Assembly (NCBI RefSeq): GCF_000297775.1
Contig: NZ_JH815517.1
Span: 124,001 to 188,000 of the forward strand
Direction: 5' to 3'
Length of the DNA stretch: 64,000 nucleotides
From: Sutterella wadsworthensis 2_1_59BFAA
GTDB lineage: Bacteria; Pseudomonadota; Gammaproteobacteria; Burkholderiales; Burkholderiaceae_F
Within the stretch, counting starts at the first letter, position 1; every line of letters begins with the position of its first letter. The position numbers were made by a program, and so were the translations under genes. The notes beneath the pieces were generated by a model. The model saw only the letters and a program-made list of their open reading frames with translations. It searched no databases and was not told the origin of the DNA. Of this stretch, positions 37,385 through 46,938 are shown in pieces.

Positions 37385-38215
37385 TTAATCCATTGAATCC
37401 AGAACTGAGAACTCAATAAGGTGAGTGTGCCTCTTGTCGGCAGGAGGATATTCCATGTAATTTCCATATCCACACCCCTTTAGAACGTTATCGAAATTAT
37501 TTGGTCCAGGGAGAATTAGTCCTCCAAAGTTGTAGACTCTTTTCACAGGAAATATGTCTTCAAATCTCCAAGTTCCTTCTGAAAGAAATAACTTACATAC
37601 AACGATTTTCGTTTTGTCAGTTATTGATATGAACTGCTCTTGAAGAATTTTTTCTGTTTTATTTTTTTTGTTTATGAGACTGGAAAGCTTTATTTTCAAG
37701 AGGCGACGCTTGAAAGAGTATTTTGGTAAGGTTTGTCTATAGTCATGAAGTTCACGAACTTGTCGTATTTCATCGATGTGATTTCGTAAAATGTTTTCTT
37801 GTGCATTAAAACCATCGAGAATGAAGATGTCGATGAACCCGCCATTTGAAATACCGAGGTCGTTGTCGTTTCCTTCCAGGGTATGAACGCGATTGTCACG
37901 AAGCTTGGGGAAATCCAACGGATAAGCAGGGTCATTTTCCTTTCTTTGCAGGCAAAAATAGGAGGGAAGCTGAGTTTCAACGGACAACAGCTTTTCGTAA
38001 TTCTCTCTGGTCATCAAAACGTCAAGGTCGTCATCCCAAGGGATGAATCCTTGATGCCGTACGGCTCCAAGCAGTGTTCCATAGGCAATGACGTACTCGA
38101 TCTGGTGTTCTGTCATGAATCTGTCGAAATCTCCAAGAGTTCGTGTCAGATATTTGTGTACCAAGGCTAAGTCAACGGCGGAGGTCATTTCAAGAAGTAT
38201 TTTGGTGGAGCGCAA
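37385..38215 (-). CDS. licD: LicD-family phosphotransferase
   Basis: Transfers phosphocholine (or a similar phospho-group) from a CDP carrier to a cell-surface sugar. The LicD core is plain: YVIAYGTLLGAVRHQGFIPWDDDLDV near residues 41-66, then FPKLRDNRVHTLEG, FIDIFILDG, and the usual end YPPADKRHTH. 276 aa from a TTG at 38215; an ATG at 38188 would drop nine residues. The frame stays open about 45 codons further upstream without an ATG, GTG or TTG, so the true start is uncertain. Third lic-type gene in the island and the only one apparently intact. Codon use and base composition are AT-richer than parE beside it, which suggests horizontal origin. Confidence 0.85.
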   Translation of the reverse strand: MRSTKILLEMTSAVDLALVHKYLTRTLGDFDRFMTEHQIEYVIAYGTLLGAVRHQGFIPWDDDLDVLMTRENYEKLLSVETQLPSYFCLQRKENDPAYPLDFPKLRDNRVHTLEGNDNDLGISNGGFIDIFILDGFNAQENILRNHIDEIRQVRELHDYRQTLPKYSFKRRLLKIKLSSLINKKNKTEKILQEQFISITDKTKIVVCKLFLSEGTWRFEDIFPVKRVYNFGGLILPGPNNFDNVLKGCGYGNYMEYPPADKRHTHLIEFSVLDSMD

Positions 38216-38533
38216 CAGTCGGTCGAGGACTGCCTTTGCGCTCAGATGATTGATCTTATGAGCGTTAATGATACTGCTGAAGTCGTTTGTCTGGGTTTCC
38301 TTCGGCAGCTGATGATATGGAAGTCCCCGTCCCGTTTCCTCTCCGTCGTGTTTGTTTTATGTTTGGCGGATCGGGAAGCCGGTGTGACTCTTTTCCTTGA
38401 TGACTCAGAGAAGTGTGGGGGAGGGACGTTTTGAAAACATGGGTTACAATCCTTGCACAGTTTTGAGGCGGATGCAGAACGGATCCGCCTCTTTGTTGGA
38501 TGTGTTGAAAATCGGTCGGGTGAATCAGTAATC

Positions 38534-40513
38534 ATGGCGAAGACAAACGGCAGAGCGGAGGACTACGGCGTCTCCTCAATCAAGGTGCTCAAGGGGCTTG
38601 AACCCGTCAAGCAGCGCCCGGGGATGTACACGCTTACGGACAATCCTCTCCACATCATTCAGGAAGTAGTTGACAATGCGACGGACGAGGTCCTTGCAGG
38701 CTTCGGATCACGCATATCGGTGACGCTTCATGCCGACGGGGGCATCACGGTCGAGGACAACGGCCGAGGCATCCCGACGGGGCTTCATCCTGAGGAGAAG
38801 GTGCCTGTTGTCGAGCTTGTCTTCACGAGGCTGCACGCAGGCGGCAAGTTCGCCAAGTCCGACGGCTCGGGTCCGTATTCCTTTGCGGGCGGTCTGCACG
38901 GCGTCGGCGTCTCGGTGACGAACGCACTTTCGACTACGCTCGACGTCACCGTCTGGCGCGACGGCGAGGAGTCGACGATCGGCTTTGCCGACGGCGATGT
39001 CGTCAGCCCCCTCAAGTCCCGCCGTTCTCCGCGTCCGAAGTCCCAGACGGGCACGCGTGTGACTGCTCATCCTGATCCGAAGTACTTCGACAGCCCCGCG
39101 ATTCCCGAGGGTGCGCTCATTCGCCTGCTTCGCTCTAAGGCCGTGCTGCTTCCCGGCTGTGAAGTGGTCTACAAGAATGAGAAGACTGGTAGGGAGGAAT
39201 GCTGGAAGTATGAGGGCGGCCTTCGCGAATACCTCCTCTCCGAGATTGCAGCTGAACCGCTTGTCGCTCCCTTCGAGGCGCATGGTTACGTTGAGGATGC
39301 CGGTGACGGCTATGCAGTGGGCGAGGGCGCGGCCTGGGTCGTCATCTGGACGACCGAGGGAGGGCTTGAGCGCGAGAGCTATGTGAACCTCATCCCGACG
39401 CCGCAGGGCGGCACGCATGAGGCGGGGCTCAAGGACGGCCTGTATCAGGCCATGCTCGCCTTCATGCAGGCGCACGGCCTGCAGGCGAAGAACGTGAAGA
39501 TCCTCTCCGAGGACGTCTTCAGCCGGGCCAACTTCGTGCTGTCCACGAAGGCGCTTGATCCTCAGTTCCAAGGGCAGACAAAGGAGAAGCTCACGAGTCG
39601 CGAGACGATGAAGCTCGTGAGCGGCTTCGTGCGTCCGCAGTTCGAGTTCTGGCTCAACGACCACATCGAGGAAGGCAAGAAGCTCGCGGAGCTCATCGTC
39701 TCTCAGGCACAGGCGCGCCAGCGCCAGTCGACGAAGTACGAGAAGAAGAAGTCCTCGAGCGTTGCGGTGCTCCCCGGCAAGCTCACGGACTGCGAGTCCG
39801 ACGACATTTCCATGAACGAGCTCTTCATCGTGGAGGGCGACTCTGCAGGCGGCTCCGCCAAGTCGGGTCGCAACAAGGAGTTTCAGGCCGTGCTGCCGCT
39901 GCGAGGCAAGATCCTCAACACGTGGGAGGTCGACGCCGACAAGATCTTCGGCAGCGACACCGTGCACGACATCGCCGTGGCGATCGGCGTTGATCCGCAC
40001 CCTGCGGACGGAGCCCCCGACCTCAAGGGACTGCGCTACGGCAAGATCTGCATTTTGTCCGATGCCGACGTGGACGGCAGTCACATTCAGGTGCTGCTTC
40101 TCACGCTCTTTTACCGTCACTTCCCGAAGCTTATCGAACTCGGGCATGTGTACGTGGCCATGCCGCCCCTCTATCGCGTCGACGTGCCGAAGAGGGGCCG
40201 CAAGCCCGAGCGCAAGTTCTACTGTCTCGATGACCGAGAGCTCTCCCGCACCCTGACGGCCCTCAGGAAGGAGGGATTTGAGGAAGACAAGATCTCGATC
40301 TCCCGATTCAAGGGTCTGGGCGAAATGAAGGCTCAGCAGCTCGCTGAGACTACGCTTCATCCCGACACCCGCAGGCTGCTGCCCGTGGGGATGGGCGACG
40401 TCGACGAGGCCGTGACGGGTGAGGTGATGAACCTCCTGATGGCGACGAAGAGCGCGGGCAGCCGCAAGCTCTGGATGGAAGAATACGGCGACCGCGTCGA
40501 GGCGGACGTCTGA
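38534..40513 (+). CDS. parE: DNA topoisomerase IV subunit B
   Basis: GHKL ATPase and TOPRIM subunit that, with ParC, decatenates chromosomes. [28 protein letters not shown] (ATP), [23 protein letters not shown], and TOPRIM blocks [17 protein letters not shown] and [12 protein letters not shown] are all there. 659 aa from the ATG at 38534. 16 bases before parC, clearly one operon. First core gene after the accessory island. Confidence 0.96.
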   Translation: MAKTNGRAEDYGVSSIKVLKGLEPVKQRPGMYTLTDNPLHIIQEVVDNATDEVLAGFGSRISVTLHADGGITVEDNGRGIPTGLHPEEKVPVVELVFTRLHAGGKFAKSDGSGPYSFAGGLHGVGVSVTNALSTTLDVTVWRDGEESTIGFADGDVVSPLKSRRSPRPKSQTGTRVTAHPDPKYFDSPAIPEGALIRLLRSKAVLLPGCEVVYKNEKTGREECWKYEGGLREYLLSEIAAEPLVAPFEAHGYVEDAGDGYAVGEGAAWVVIWTTEGGLERESYVNLIPTPQGGTHEAGLKDGLYQAMLAFMQAHGLQAKNVKILSEDVFSRANFVLSTKALDPQFQGQTKEKLTSRETMKLVSGFVRPQFEFWLNDHIEEGKKLAELIVSQAQARQRQSTKYEKKKSSSVAVLPGKLTDCESDDISMNELFIVEGDSAGGSAKSGRNKEFQAVLPLRGKILNTWEVDADKIFGSDTVHDIAVAIGVDPHPADGAPDLKGLRYGKICILSDADVDGSHIQVLLLTLFYRHFPKLIELGHVYVAMPPLYRVDVPKRGRKPERKFYCLDDRELSRTLTALRKEGFEEDKISISRFKGLGEMKAQQLAETTLHPDTRRLLPVGMGDVDEAVTGEVMNLLMATKSAGSRKLWMEEYGDRVEADV

Positions 40514-40529
40514 GCTGGAGAGAGACGAT

Positions 40530-43283
40530 ATGGCAAGAAAGAAAGGCGGCCTCAATCCCGAGGTCCAGGACGACGGCGGTCTCTTCGGCGACCAGATGCT
40601 CGTTTATGAAGACGATTTGAAGAAGGCGGAAGAAACGCCGGCAAGGAAAAAATCCGCTGGCGGCAGGGTGGCAAAGGCATCTGCCGAAGCACCCGTTCAG
40701 ACGCCTCTGCTTCCCGAGGTTGAGGAGAGCGTCGAGGTGCAGGCTGACGAACCCGTTCAGGAGACGGCGCCTGAGGAGTCCTCCGCTCGCGAGATCGAAG
40801 AGGACGTGACGGAGGAGGCTCGCATTGAGGAGGATGCTGCAGAGGCTTCCGAAGATGAGGGCGCGTCGCCTCTTGGTGCACGCGTTGACGAGGTGATGAC
40901 GGGCGGTGTCGAATCCGACGGTCAGCTCACGCTCGCGCGCTATGCAAGCCGGGCCTATCTTGAATACGCGATGTCGGTCGTCAAGAGCCGTGCGCTTCCC
41001 GACGTCTCCGACGGCCAGAAGCCCGTGCAGCGCCGCATTCTGATCGACATGGAGCGCATGGGCGTCAAGGCGGGCACGAAGGCCGTCAAGTCTGCGCGCG
41101 TCGTGGGCGACGTGCTCGGCAAGTACCATCCCCACGGCGACCAGTCGGTCTACGATGCGCTCGTGCGCATGGCGCAGAGCTTCTCGCTCCGCTATCCGCT
41201 CATCGACGGCGAGGGCAACTTCGGCAGCAGGGACGGCGACTCTCAGGCTGCCATGCGTTACACCGAAGCGCGCCTCATGCCGATCGCAAGTCTGCTTCTT
41301 GAAGAGGTGGACACGGGGGCAATCGACTTCACGCCCAACTATGACGGCAACTTCCAGGAGCCCGTGGTTCTGCCCGCGAAGCTGCCCTTCGTGCTGCTCA
41401 ACGGCTCGTCCGGCATTGCCGTCGGCATGGCGACCGACATTCCCTCGCACAACCTGCGGGAGGTCGCGGCCGCCTGCACGCTGCTGATTGACAAGCCCGA
41501 GGCAACGCTTGACGAGGTGCTTGAGGTTCTGCCTGCGCCGGATTTCCCGTGCGGCGGCCAGATCATCAGCCCGAGAAGCACAATTCGCGACATATACCGT
41601 ACGGGCAGGGGCAAGCTCACCGTGCGTGCGCGCTACCACTTCGAGGATCTTGCCCGCGGCCAGTGGCAGCTCGTGATCGACGAACTCCCGCCCGCCTCGT
41701 CCTCGCAGGACGTGCTCAACCAGATTGAAGCCATCACGAATCCGAAGGCCAGAAAGGACAAGAAGACGGTTTCGTCGAAACAGCAGCAGGCCAAGAGCGC
41801 CATGCTTGCCATTCTCGACAGGGTTCGAGACGAGTCGACTGAGGAAAAGCCCGTGCGCCTCGTCTTCGAACCCAAGAGCAGCCGCATCGACCGCGAGGAG
41901 TTCGTGGCGGCGCTCCTTTCGCAGACATCGATGGAGTCCAACGTCTCCGTCAACCTCGTCATGCTCGGCAATGACGGCAAGCCCAAGCAGAAGAACCTGC
42001 TCGAGATCATCCGCGAGTGGATCGCCTTCCGCCTGCTGGCCGTTCGCCGCCGCACTCAGGCAAGGCTCGACAAGGTCAACGACAGGATTCACGTGCTTGA
42101 GGGTCGTGCGCTCGTCCTTCTCAACATCGACCGCGTCATCGAGATCATCCGCAACAGCGATGAGCCGAAACCCGCTCTGATTAAGGAGTTCGGTCTCACT
42201 GATCGTCAGGCGGACGACATTCTTGAAATCAGGCTCCGCCAGCTTGCTCGTCTGGCCGCCATTGCGATCGAGAAGGAGCTCGCCGAACTCAACAAGGAAA
42301 AGAGTTCGCTCGAACGCATTCTCGGCAGTGACGGCGTTCTGCGCCGCACAGTGGCCAGGGAGATCGAGCAGGCAGCGAAGACCTTCGGCGACGACCGCCG
42401 CACCCTCATCGAGGAGGCGAGCGTCGTTCAGGCCGAACAGCACGTGGTCGACGAACCCGTTACGGTCGTGCTCTCGCAGAAGGGCTTCCTGAGAACCCGT
42501 CAGGGCCACGGGCACGACTGCACGCTGCTCAGCTACAAGGTGGGCGACGGCTTCGAGCGTGCGGTCGAGTGTCGCACGGTCGACGACATCAGCTTTGTCA
42601 CCGACACGGGCCGTGTCTACACCTGCAAGGTCTCTGCCATTCCCGGCGGTAGGGGCGACGGCTTGCCCGTCACGTCCTTCTTCGATCTTGACAAGGGCAT
42701 GAAGCGATTCGTCGGTGTCTTTGCTGGCCGTGAGAAGGAGGATGTCGTGCTCGGCACGTCGGACGGCCTCGGGCTCAAGTGCACGATCGGCGACCTCAAG
42801 GCCTCGCAGCGCATCGGCCGCACCTTCGTGCGCATGGCCGACGGCGTCACGCTGATGCCGCCCGCCGAGGGCTGCGCCGAGATGCCGCTGATCGCCTGTC
42901 TTACCGAGAAGGGCCGTCTCGTGATCTTCGCACACGACGAGATCCGCAGACTCTCCAACGGCGGCATGGGCGTTTCGCTCGTGAAGCTTGAGTCCGGTGA
43001 AAGGATGATCGGCATGACGCTCGTCGATGAGCGCGGTCTCACCGCCTCCGGCACGGGACGAGGCGGCAAGCCCAGAGAGGTGCAGATCACCCGCAAGTCC
43101 TTTGAGGAGTTCCGCATGCAGCGCGCCCGCAAGGGCCGCCAGATCGGCGTCACCTGGACGGTCGAGTCGATCGCCCCTATCACGCCCGTCAAGCCTGAAA
43201 ACGAAGGCGAAGGCTCGTCGGGTGCCGGCTCCGCGGGAGGCCTCACGATCCAGCTTGAGGACGAAAATCCGCGCCTCATCTGA
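40530..43283 (+). CDS. parC: DNA topoisomerase IV subunit A with long acidic N-terminal extension
   Basis: Breakage-reunion subunit. The conserved protein starts only at about residue 130 ([30 protein letters not shown]). The catalytic tyrosine is Tyr244 in [10 protein letters not shown]. The quinolone-region motif is [21 protein letters not shown]-terminal beta-pinwheel follows. 917 aa against about 750-780 in most relatives; the excess is the first 130 residues, Lys-rich then strongly Glu/Ala-rich, probably disordered. The ATG at 40530 has GGAGAGA upstream and the codon use there is normal, so the extension looks real. Confidence 0.94.
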   Translation: MARKKGGLNPEVQDDGGLFGDQMLVYEDDLKKAEETPARKKSAGGRVAKASAEAPVQTPLLPEVEESVEVQADEPVQETAPEESSAREIEEDVTEEARIEEDAAEASEDEGASPLGARVDEVMTGGVESDGQLTLARYASRAYLEYAMSVVKSRALPDVSDGQKPVQRRILIDMERMGVKAGTKAVKSARVVGDVLGKYHPHGDQSVYDALVRMAQSFSLRYPLIDGEGNFGSRDGDSQAAMRYTEARLMPIASLLLEEVDTGAIDFTPNYDGNFQEPVVLPAKLPFVLLNGSSGIAVGMATDIPSHNLREVAAACTLLIDKPEATLDEVLEVLPAPDFPCGGQIISPRSTIRDIYRTGRGKLTVRARYHFEDLARGQWQLVIDELPPASSSQDVLNQIEAITNPKARKDKKTVSSKQQQAKSAMLAILDRVRDESTEEKPVRLVFEPKSSRIDREEFVAALLSQTSMESNVSVNLVMLGNDGKPKQKNLLEIIREWIAFRLLAVRRRTQARLDKVNDRIHVLEGRALVLLNIDRVIEIIRNSDEPKPALIKEFGLTDRQADDILEIRLRQLARLAAIAIEKELAELNKEKSSLERILGSDGVLRRTVAREIEQAAKTFGDDRRTLIEEASVVQAEQHVVDEPVTVVLSQKGFLRTRQGHGHDCTLLSYKVGDGFERAVECRTVDDISFVTDTGRVYTCKVSAIPGGRGDGLPVTSFFDLDKGMKRFVGVFAGREKEDVVLGTSDGLGLKCTIGDLKASQRIGRTFVRMADGVTLMPPAEGCAEMPLIACLTEKGRLVIFAHDEIRRLSNGGMGVSLVKLESGERMIGMTLVDERGLTASGTGRGGKPREVQITRKSFEEFRMQRARKGRQIGVTWTVESIAPITPVKPENEGEGSSGAGSAGGLTIQLEDENPRLI

Positions 43284-43315
43284 CGCGCAAACGGAACACA
43301 GGAAGGATCTACGTC

Positions 43316-45220
43316 GTGAAACTCAATCCGCTCCGCTTTTTCAAGAGCCTCTCGGCGAGGCTTCTGCTTCTCACGCTCATCTGGGTGAGCTTCATCGTGA
43401 CCACGATCGGGTATACGATGATGCTCAACTGGAAGCTTGAGAGTTCGTCGGCTGCGACGAATATCATCGGGGACATCAGGTTCCATGTCTTCCGCACCGC
43501 GCTTTATGTGCTTCCGCAGTATGACAACAGGGACTTCGACAACGAAGTCCGTACGGTCAACGCAGGGCTTGATCTTCTCCAGAAGGGTGATCAGTGGCGT
43601 CCGCTTCTCGTGCCTGAGACGCAGGCCATCCGTTCGTCGCTTCAGAGCATCGACTCTGAGTGGAAAGAGTCGGTGCTTCCGCACCTTACGGCCGCCCGCG
43701 GCGGCGCCCGCGAACCGATGATGGGCGACGTCAACCTTTATGTCGAGAAGCTCGCCGCGCTGACGAACGACATCGACGAATATCGCGCGCACTTCCTGTG
43801 GCAGCTCCGCTATCTGCAGGGTCTCCTCATCGTGCTTGCGATCGGCAGTCTCTTCGCGATCATGGCGCTTCTGCTCCGCTGGGTGATCCGTCCCCTCGAG
43901 CAGCTCGGCGGCGCCATCGGACGGCTTTCCTCGGGCGACCTGACGGCCCGCACCGAAGTGAGGAGTGAGGACGAAATCGGCGAGATCGCCGCAGGCTTCA
44001 ACGAGATGGCCGCCAGACTCAAGGATTCTCACGACAATCTCGAGCAGAAGGTAGCCGAGAAGACGGCCAGCGTCGAAGAAAAGAACAGCCATCTCGCGCA
44101 GCTCTACGAGATGACCTCCTATTTCACGCAGCGTCGCAGCCTTGACGACCTTGCCGACGGCTTCGTCTCGCGAATCATGCGCCAGACCGAGGCCGATGCG
44201 TGTACGCTCCAGCTGCTCTCGGGCCGTGACGACTCGATGCAGCTCCTCACGGCCGAGGGACTTTCCGTCGACCTCGTCAAGGCGGTCAACGATCTGCCTG
44301 GCGACGCGGGCATCGTGCCCTCGGTGCTCTCGAAGACCTATCCCGTCTGCTTCCAGCTCACCGAGCTTGAGGACGAGTTTTCCAGACGCTTTGCCGACGC
44401 GGGTTTCAAGACGGCCTACAGCTTCCAGATCCGTTCGACGCCGGGCGACCTCGGCATCTTCACGCTCTTCTTCAAGGAAAGCCCGCAGCTCACGACGCAG
44501 GTCATCCGCCTGCTCGAGAACTTCGTGACCCACTTCGGCGTCGCCGTGGCGAGCAACCGCCTCATCGAGCGCGACCGCCAGTTCGCCGTGGTGCAGGAAC
44601 GTCAGCTCCTTGCACAGGGCCTGCACGACTCGATCGCTCAGGCGCTCTCCTTCCTCAACCTGCAGGTGCAGTTCCTGTCGGACGCCATCCGTACTAACGA
44701 CGTTGCGCTGCGTGACGAATCCCTTTCCGCCATTCGCACGGGCGTTCAGGAGTGCTACGAGGACGTGCGCGAACTCCTTCTCAACTTCCGCGAGCGTTTG
44801 CACAAGGAAGGCTTCATCGAGGGCGTACGGACCGTGATTGATCGCCTCGAGGGACAGTCCCGCATGAACGCGCGTCTTCGAGTCTCGGGGCGTGGCCCGC
44901 AGCTTACGCCGCGCCAGAAGCTTCAGGTGATCTTCATCATTCAGGAGGCGCTCTCCAACGTCCGCAAGCATTCTCATGCCGAAAACGTCGACATCCGCAT
45001 CGAGAACGACGCCGACCTCAAGGTGACGATCACCGACGACGGCGTCGGCATCGATGATGCGCTCGTCACCGAGCGAAAGGGCCAGCACGTGGGCCTCTCG
45101 ATCATGGCCGAGCGCGCATCCCGCATCGGCGCCTTCGTCGACGTCGAGCGCGTCTCGCCCGCAGGCGGCACCCGAGTCGTGCTCATCCTCTCCGAGGAGG
45201 CCAGACACGAGCAGCAGTAG
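43316..45220 (+). CDS. NarX-like membrane histidine kinase, orphan
   Basis: Sensor kinase of the HisKA_3 group. Order: TM1 (about residues 15-40), a periplasmic four-helix region, TM2 (LLIVLAIGSLFAIMALLLRW, about 165-185), HAMP, coiled coil, a GAF-like domain (about 270-420), the phospho-acceptor His437 in QGLHDSIAQALSFLNLQVQFL (split at H), and the HATPase with DDGVGID and GLSIMAERA. 634 aa; GTG start. This is the NarX/NarQ architecture, but the nitrate P-box was not recognisable. It follows parC by 32 bases, and no response regulator lies on either side. Confidence 0.87.
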   Translation: MKLNPLRFFKSLSARLLLLTLIWVSFIVTTIGYTMMLNWKLESSSAATNIIGDIRFHVFRTALYVLPQYDNRDFDNEVRTVNAGLDLLQKGDQWRPLLVPETQAIRSSLQSIDSEWKESVLPHLTAARGGAREPMMGDVNLYVEKLAALTNDIDEYRAHFLWQLRYLQGLLIVLAIGSLFAIMALLLRWVIRPLEQLGGAIGRLSSGDLTARTEVRSEDEIGEIAAGFNEMAARLKDSHDNLEQKVAEKTASVEEKNSHLAQLYEMTSYFTQRRSLDDLADGFVSRIMRQTEADACTLQLLSGRDDSMQLLTAEGLSVDLVKAVNDLPGDAGIVPSVLSKTYPVCFQLTELEDEFSRRFADAGFKTAYSFQIRSTPGDLGIFTLFFKESPQLTTQVIRLLENFVTHFGVAVASNRLIERDRQFAVVQERQLLAQGLHDSIAQALSFLNLQVQFLSDAIRTNDVALRDESLSAIRTGVQECYEDVRELLLNFRERLHKEGFIEGVRTVIDRLEGQSRMNARLRVSGRGPQLTPRQKLQVIFIIQEALSNVRKHSHAENVDIRIENDADLKVTITDDGVGIDDALVTERKGQHVGLSIMAERASRIGAFVDVERVSPAGGTRVVLILSEEARHEQQ

Positions 45221-45359
45221 CTCCGAACGGCTGCCCGCATGGCGGCAGGCGGGCAGCCCGGGAATCCTGCCGGTTGTCCGTCCCGACACCTTCAAGGTAT
45301 TCGATGGAAACGACAGCAGGACAGGGGAGCCTAAGGATTTGTACGGATGGATTTCAAGG

Positions 45360-45373
45360 TTGACGCATGTCAA
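45360..45373. promoter_or_regulatory. CRP/FNR-superfamily-type palindrome TTGAC-N4-GTCAA
   Basis: TTGACGCATGTCAA, perfect 5-4-5 dyad with the spacing of FNR-family sites (FNR itself prefers TTGAT-N4-ATCAA). No annotated gene start is near; it sits 57-70 bases upstream of the candidate small RNA. Confidence 0.5.
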
Positions 45374-45411
45374 TGGAGTACGCGTTTTTCCGCAAACTCT
45401 CTTAAGTGGTA

Positions 45412-45428
45412 TTGAGAATTATTCTCAA
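45412..45428. promoter_or_regulatory. Fur-box-like 8-1-8 palindrome
   Basis: TTGAGAATTATTCTCAA is a perfect 17-bp palindrome and fits the 7-1-7 Fur pattern TGATAAT-N-ATTATCA except for symmetrical T-to-G and A-to-C changes. Confidence 0.5.
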
Positions 45429-45429
45429 A

Positions 45430-45613
45430 TGCGGCAAGATACGTTCAACGACAGCGAACGCAGGCCTCTCACCAAAGGACAACGGGGGGCGTCCGAGAGG
45501 CAGGCGATGGAGGGACTCCTTGGTTCTCTCCTGACGGGTACATCTCCGCCCGGCGCTGTTGGGGGTCTGAGAGAGCGGCGGATGCGTGCAATGCGCACCC
45601 GCCGCTCATTTTT
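45430..45613 (+). ncRNA. Candidate small RNA, ends at a terminator
   Basis: After the two palindromes comes a structured stretch. A two-tier hairpin is formed by GCCTCTC (45464-45470) with GAGAGGC (45495-45501), enclosing GGAC (45477-45480) with GTCC (45491-45494). A stable terminator follows: GAGCGGCGG from 45573 with CCGCCGCTC to 45607, then ATTTTTTG. A transcript of roughly 180 bases is predicted. The 5' end is a guess; no clear -35/-10 pair was found. Purely inferred from structure and position. Confidence 0.4.
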
Positions 45614-45636
45614 TGTTGTTCACCTGTACGCCTCAC

Positions 45637-45676
45637 AAAACGGGGAGCCTTGCACAGCGGCAGGACTCCCCGTTTT
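45637..45676. terminator. Bidirectional terminator, end of the arg operon
   Basis: AAAACGGGGAG (45637-45647) and CTCCCCGTTTT (45666-45676), perfect 11-bp arms, 34 bases past the argD stop on the minus strand. Confidence 0.8.
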
Positions 45677-45709
45677 CGATGGTGTGTTGCAAGACAGGTC
45701 GGAGGCGGC

Positions 45710-46897
45710 TTAGTGTGCGGCTTCCTGAACCTCGCGAATGGCGGCTGCAAGCCTCAGCAGGCCGTCAGAAAGCTCCTCCTCGGTGATGGCGAGCGGCGGG
45801 AGCAGGCGCACGCGGTCCTTGGCGGTGAGGACGACGAGACCGTTGTCGAGGGCCTTTGCCTTGATGTCGGCAGACTTGCAGCCCTCGACCGAGAAGCCGA
45901 GCATGAGACCGAGCCCGGAGACGTCCTTCACGCCGGGGATTTTTTCCAGTTCGGCGGTGAGCCAGGTACCCTTCTGTTTGACGGCCTCAAGGAAGGCGTC
46001 GTCGATCTGCTCAAGCACGCTGAGTGCGCCTGCACAGGCGACGGGGTTGCCGCCGAAGGTGGAGCCATGCGTGCCGGGCGTCAGAACCTCGGCTGTCTTC
46101 GAGCCCATGAGCGTCGCGCCGATGGGAAGGCCGTTGCCGAGGCCCTTGGCGGTGGAGACGAGGTCGGGTGAAAGGCCGAACTGCTCGTAGGCGAACCAGG
46201 TGCCCGTTCGGCCGTTGCCCGTCTGCACTTCGTCGACGCAGAAGAGCACGTTCTTTTCGTGGCAGAGCGCCTCTACGGCCTTCAGGTAGTCCGCGTCGAG
46301 CGCGCGCACGCCACCTTCGCCCTGAACGATCTCGACGAGAACGGCGGAGCAGTCCTCGGCGTCAAGCTGCCTTTCGAGTGCGGCAAGGTCGCCCGCGGGC
46401 ACGTAGCGGAATCCCGGCGTGAAGGGCCCGAAGAACTTGTGGAACGTGTCCTGCCCCGTGGCGGTGACGGTCGTGAGCGTGCGGCCGTGGAAGCTGTTGA
46501 CGAGCGTGACGAAGGGATGCTCGCCTTCTCCCTTGGTGTCGGAAGCCCACTTTCGGGCGGTCTTGATCAGGCACTCGTTGGCCTCGGCGCCTGAGTTGGA
46601 AAGAAAGACGCGCTCGAAGTGCGTGCGAAGCGCAAGGCGTCCCGCGAGCATGGCGGTCTTCTCGTTGTAGAAGAGGTTCGAGGTGTGCGGAAGAACTGCG
46701 GCCTGTTCGGAGACGGCCTTCACCCATTCGGGGTTGGCATAGCCGAGGCTCATGACGCCGATGCCGCTGCCGAAGTCGATGTAGTCGCGGCCCTTGTCGT
46801 CCCAGAGACGGGCTCCGCGGCCGCGCTCGAAGACGACGGGCGCGCGCCCGTAGGTGCAGGCGTGGTAAAGGCTGTCGATGGTCTTGATGTCCTTCAT
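45710..46897 (-). CDS. argD: Acetylornithine aminotransferase
   Basis: PLP class-III aminotransferase: N-acetylglutamate semialdehyde to N-acetylornithine. PLP-binding motif VSTAKGLGNGLPIGA with the Schiff-base Lys, CVDEVQTGNGRTG upstream, and THGSTFGGNPVACA. 395 aa. Last gene of argC-argJ-argB-argD on the minus strand, 41 bases after argB. Confidence 0.94.
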   Translation of the reverse strand: MKDIKTIDSLYHACTYGRAPVVFERGRGARLWDDKGRDYIDFGSGIGVMSLGYANPEWVKAVSEQAAVLPHTSNLFYNEKTAMLAGRLALRTHFERVFLSNSGAEANECLIKTARKWASDTKGEGEHPFVTLVNSFHGRTLTTVTATGQDTFHKFFGPFTPGFRYVPAGDLAALERQLDAEDCSAVLVEIVQGEGGVRALDADYLKAVEALCHEKNVLFCVDEVQTGNGRTGTWFAYEQFGLSPDLVSTAKGLGNGLPIGATLMGSKTAEVLTPGTHGSTFGGNPVACAGALSVLEQIDDAFLEAVKQKGTWLTAELEKIPGVKDVSGLGLMLGFSVEGCKSADIKAKALDNGLVVLTAKDRVRLLPPLAITEEELSDGLLRLAAAIREVQEAAH

Positions 46898-46938
46898 GAT
46901 GAATGTCCTTCAGAGAATTCTGTTCGTGGTGCGGCCGC

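Larger units (their letters stand above)
45249..45709. other. Convergent intergenic region after the histidine kinase
   Basis: Nearly 490 bases between two convergent stops (45220 and 45710). A stem CTGCCCGC / GCGGGCAG at 45231-45256 closes the kinase transcript. The rest holds two operator-like palindromes, several hairpins and two terminators, described separately. A weak frame from 45429 encodes low-complexity Arg/Gly-rich sequence that I do not believe. Confidence 0.5.

Noticed and set aside
38242-38535. 97-codon minus-strand frame upstream of licD
   Set aside because: Low-complexity Arg/Ser/Thr-rich, overlaps the parE leader, no ribosome site.
45430-45620. Glycine riboswitch in the convergent gap
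   Set aside because: CCTCTCACCAAAGGAC looks like part of the aptamer, but the matching GGAGAG and GCCGAAGG blocks are missing and no glycine gene follows.
45429-45713. Small protein of about 94 residues
   Set aside because: Arg/Gly-rich, no ribosome site, runs through two terminators; not protein-like.
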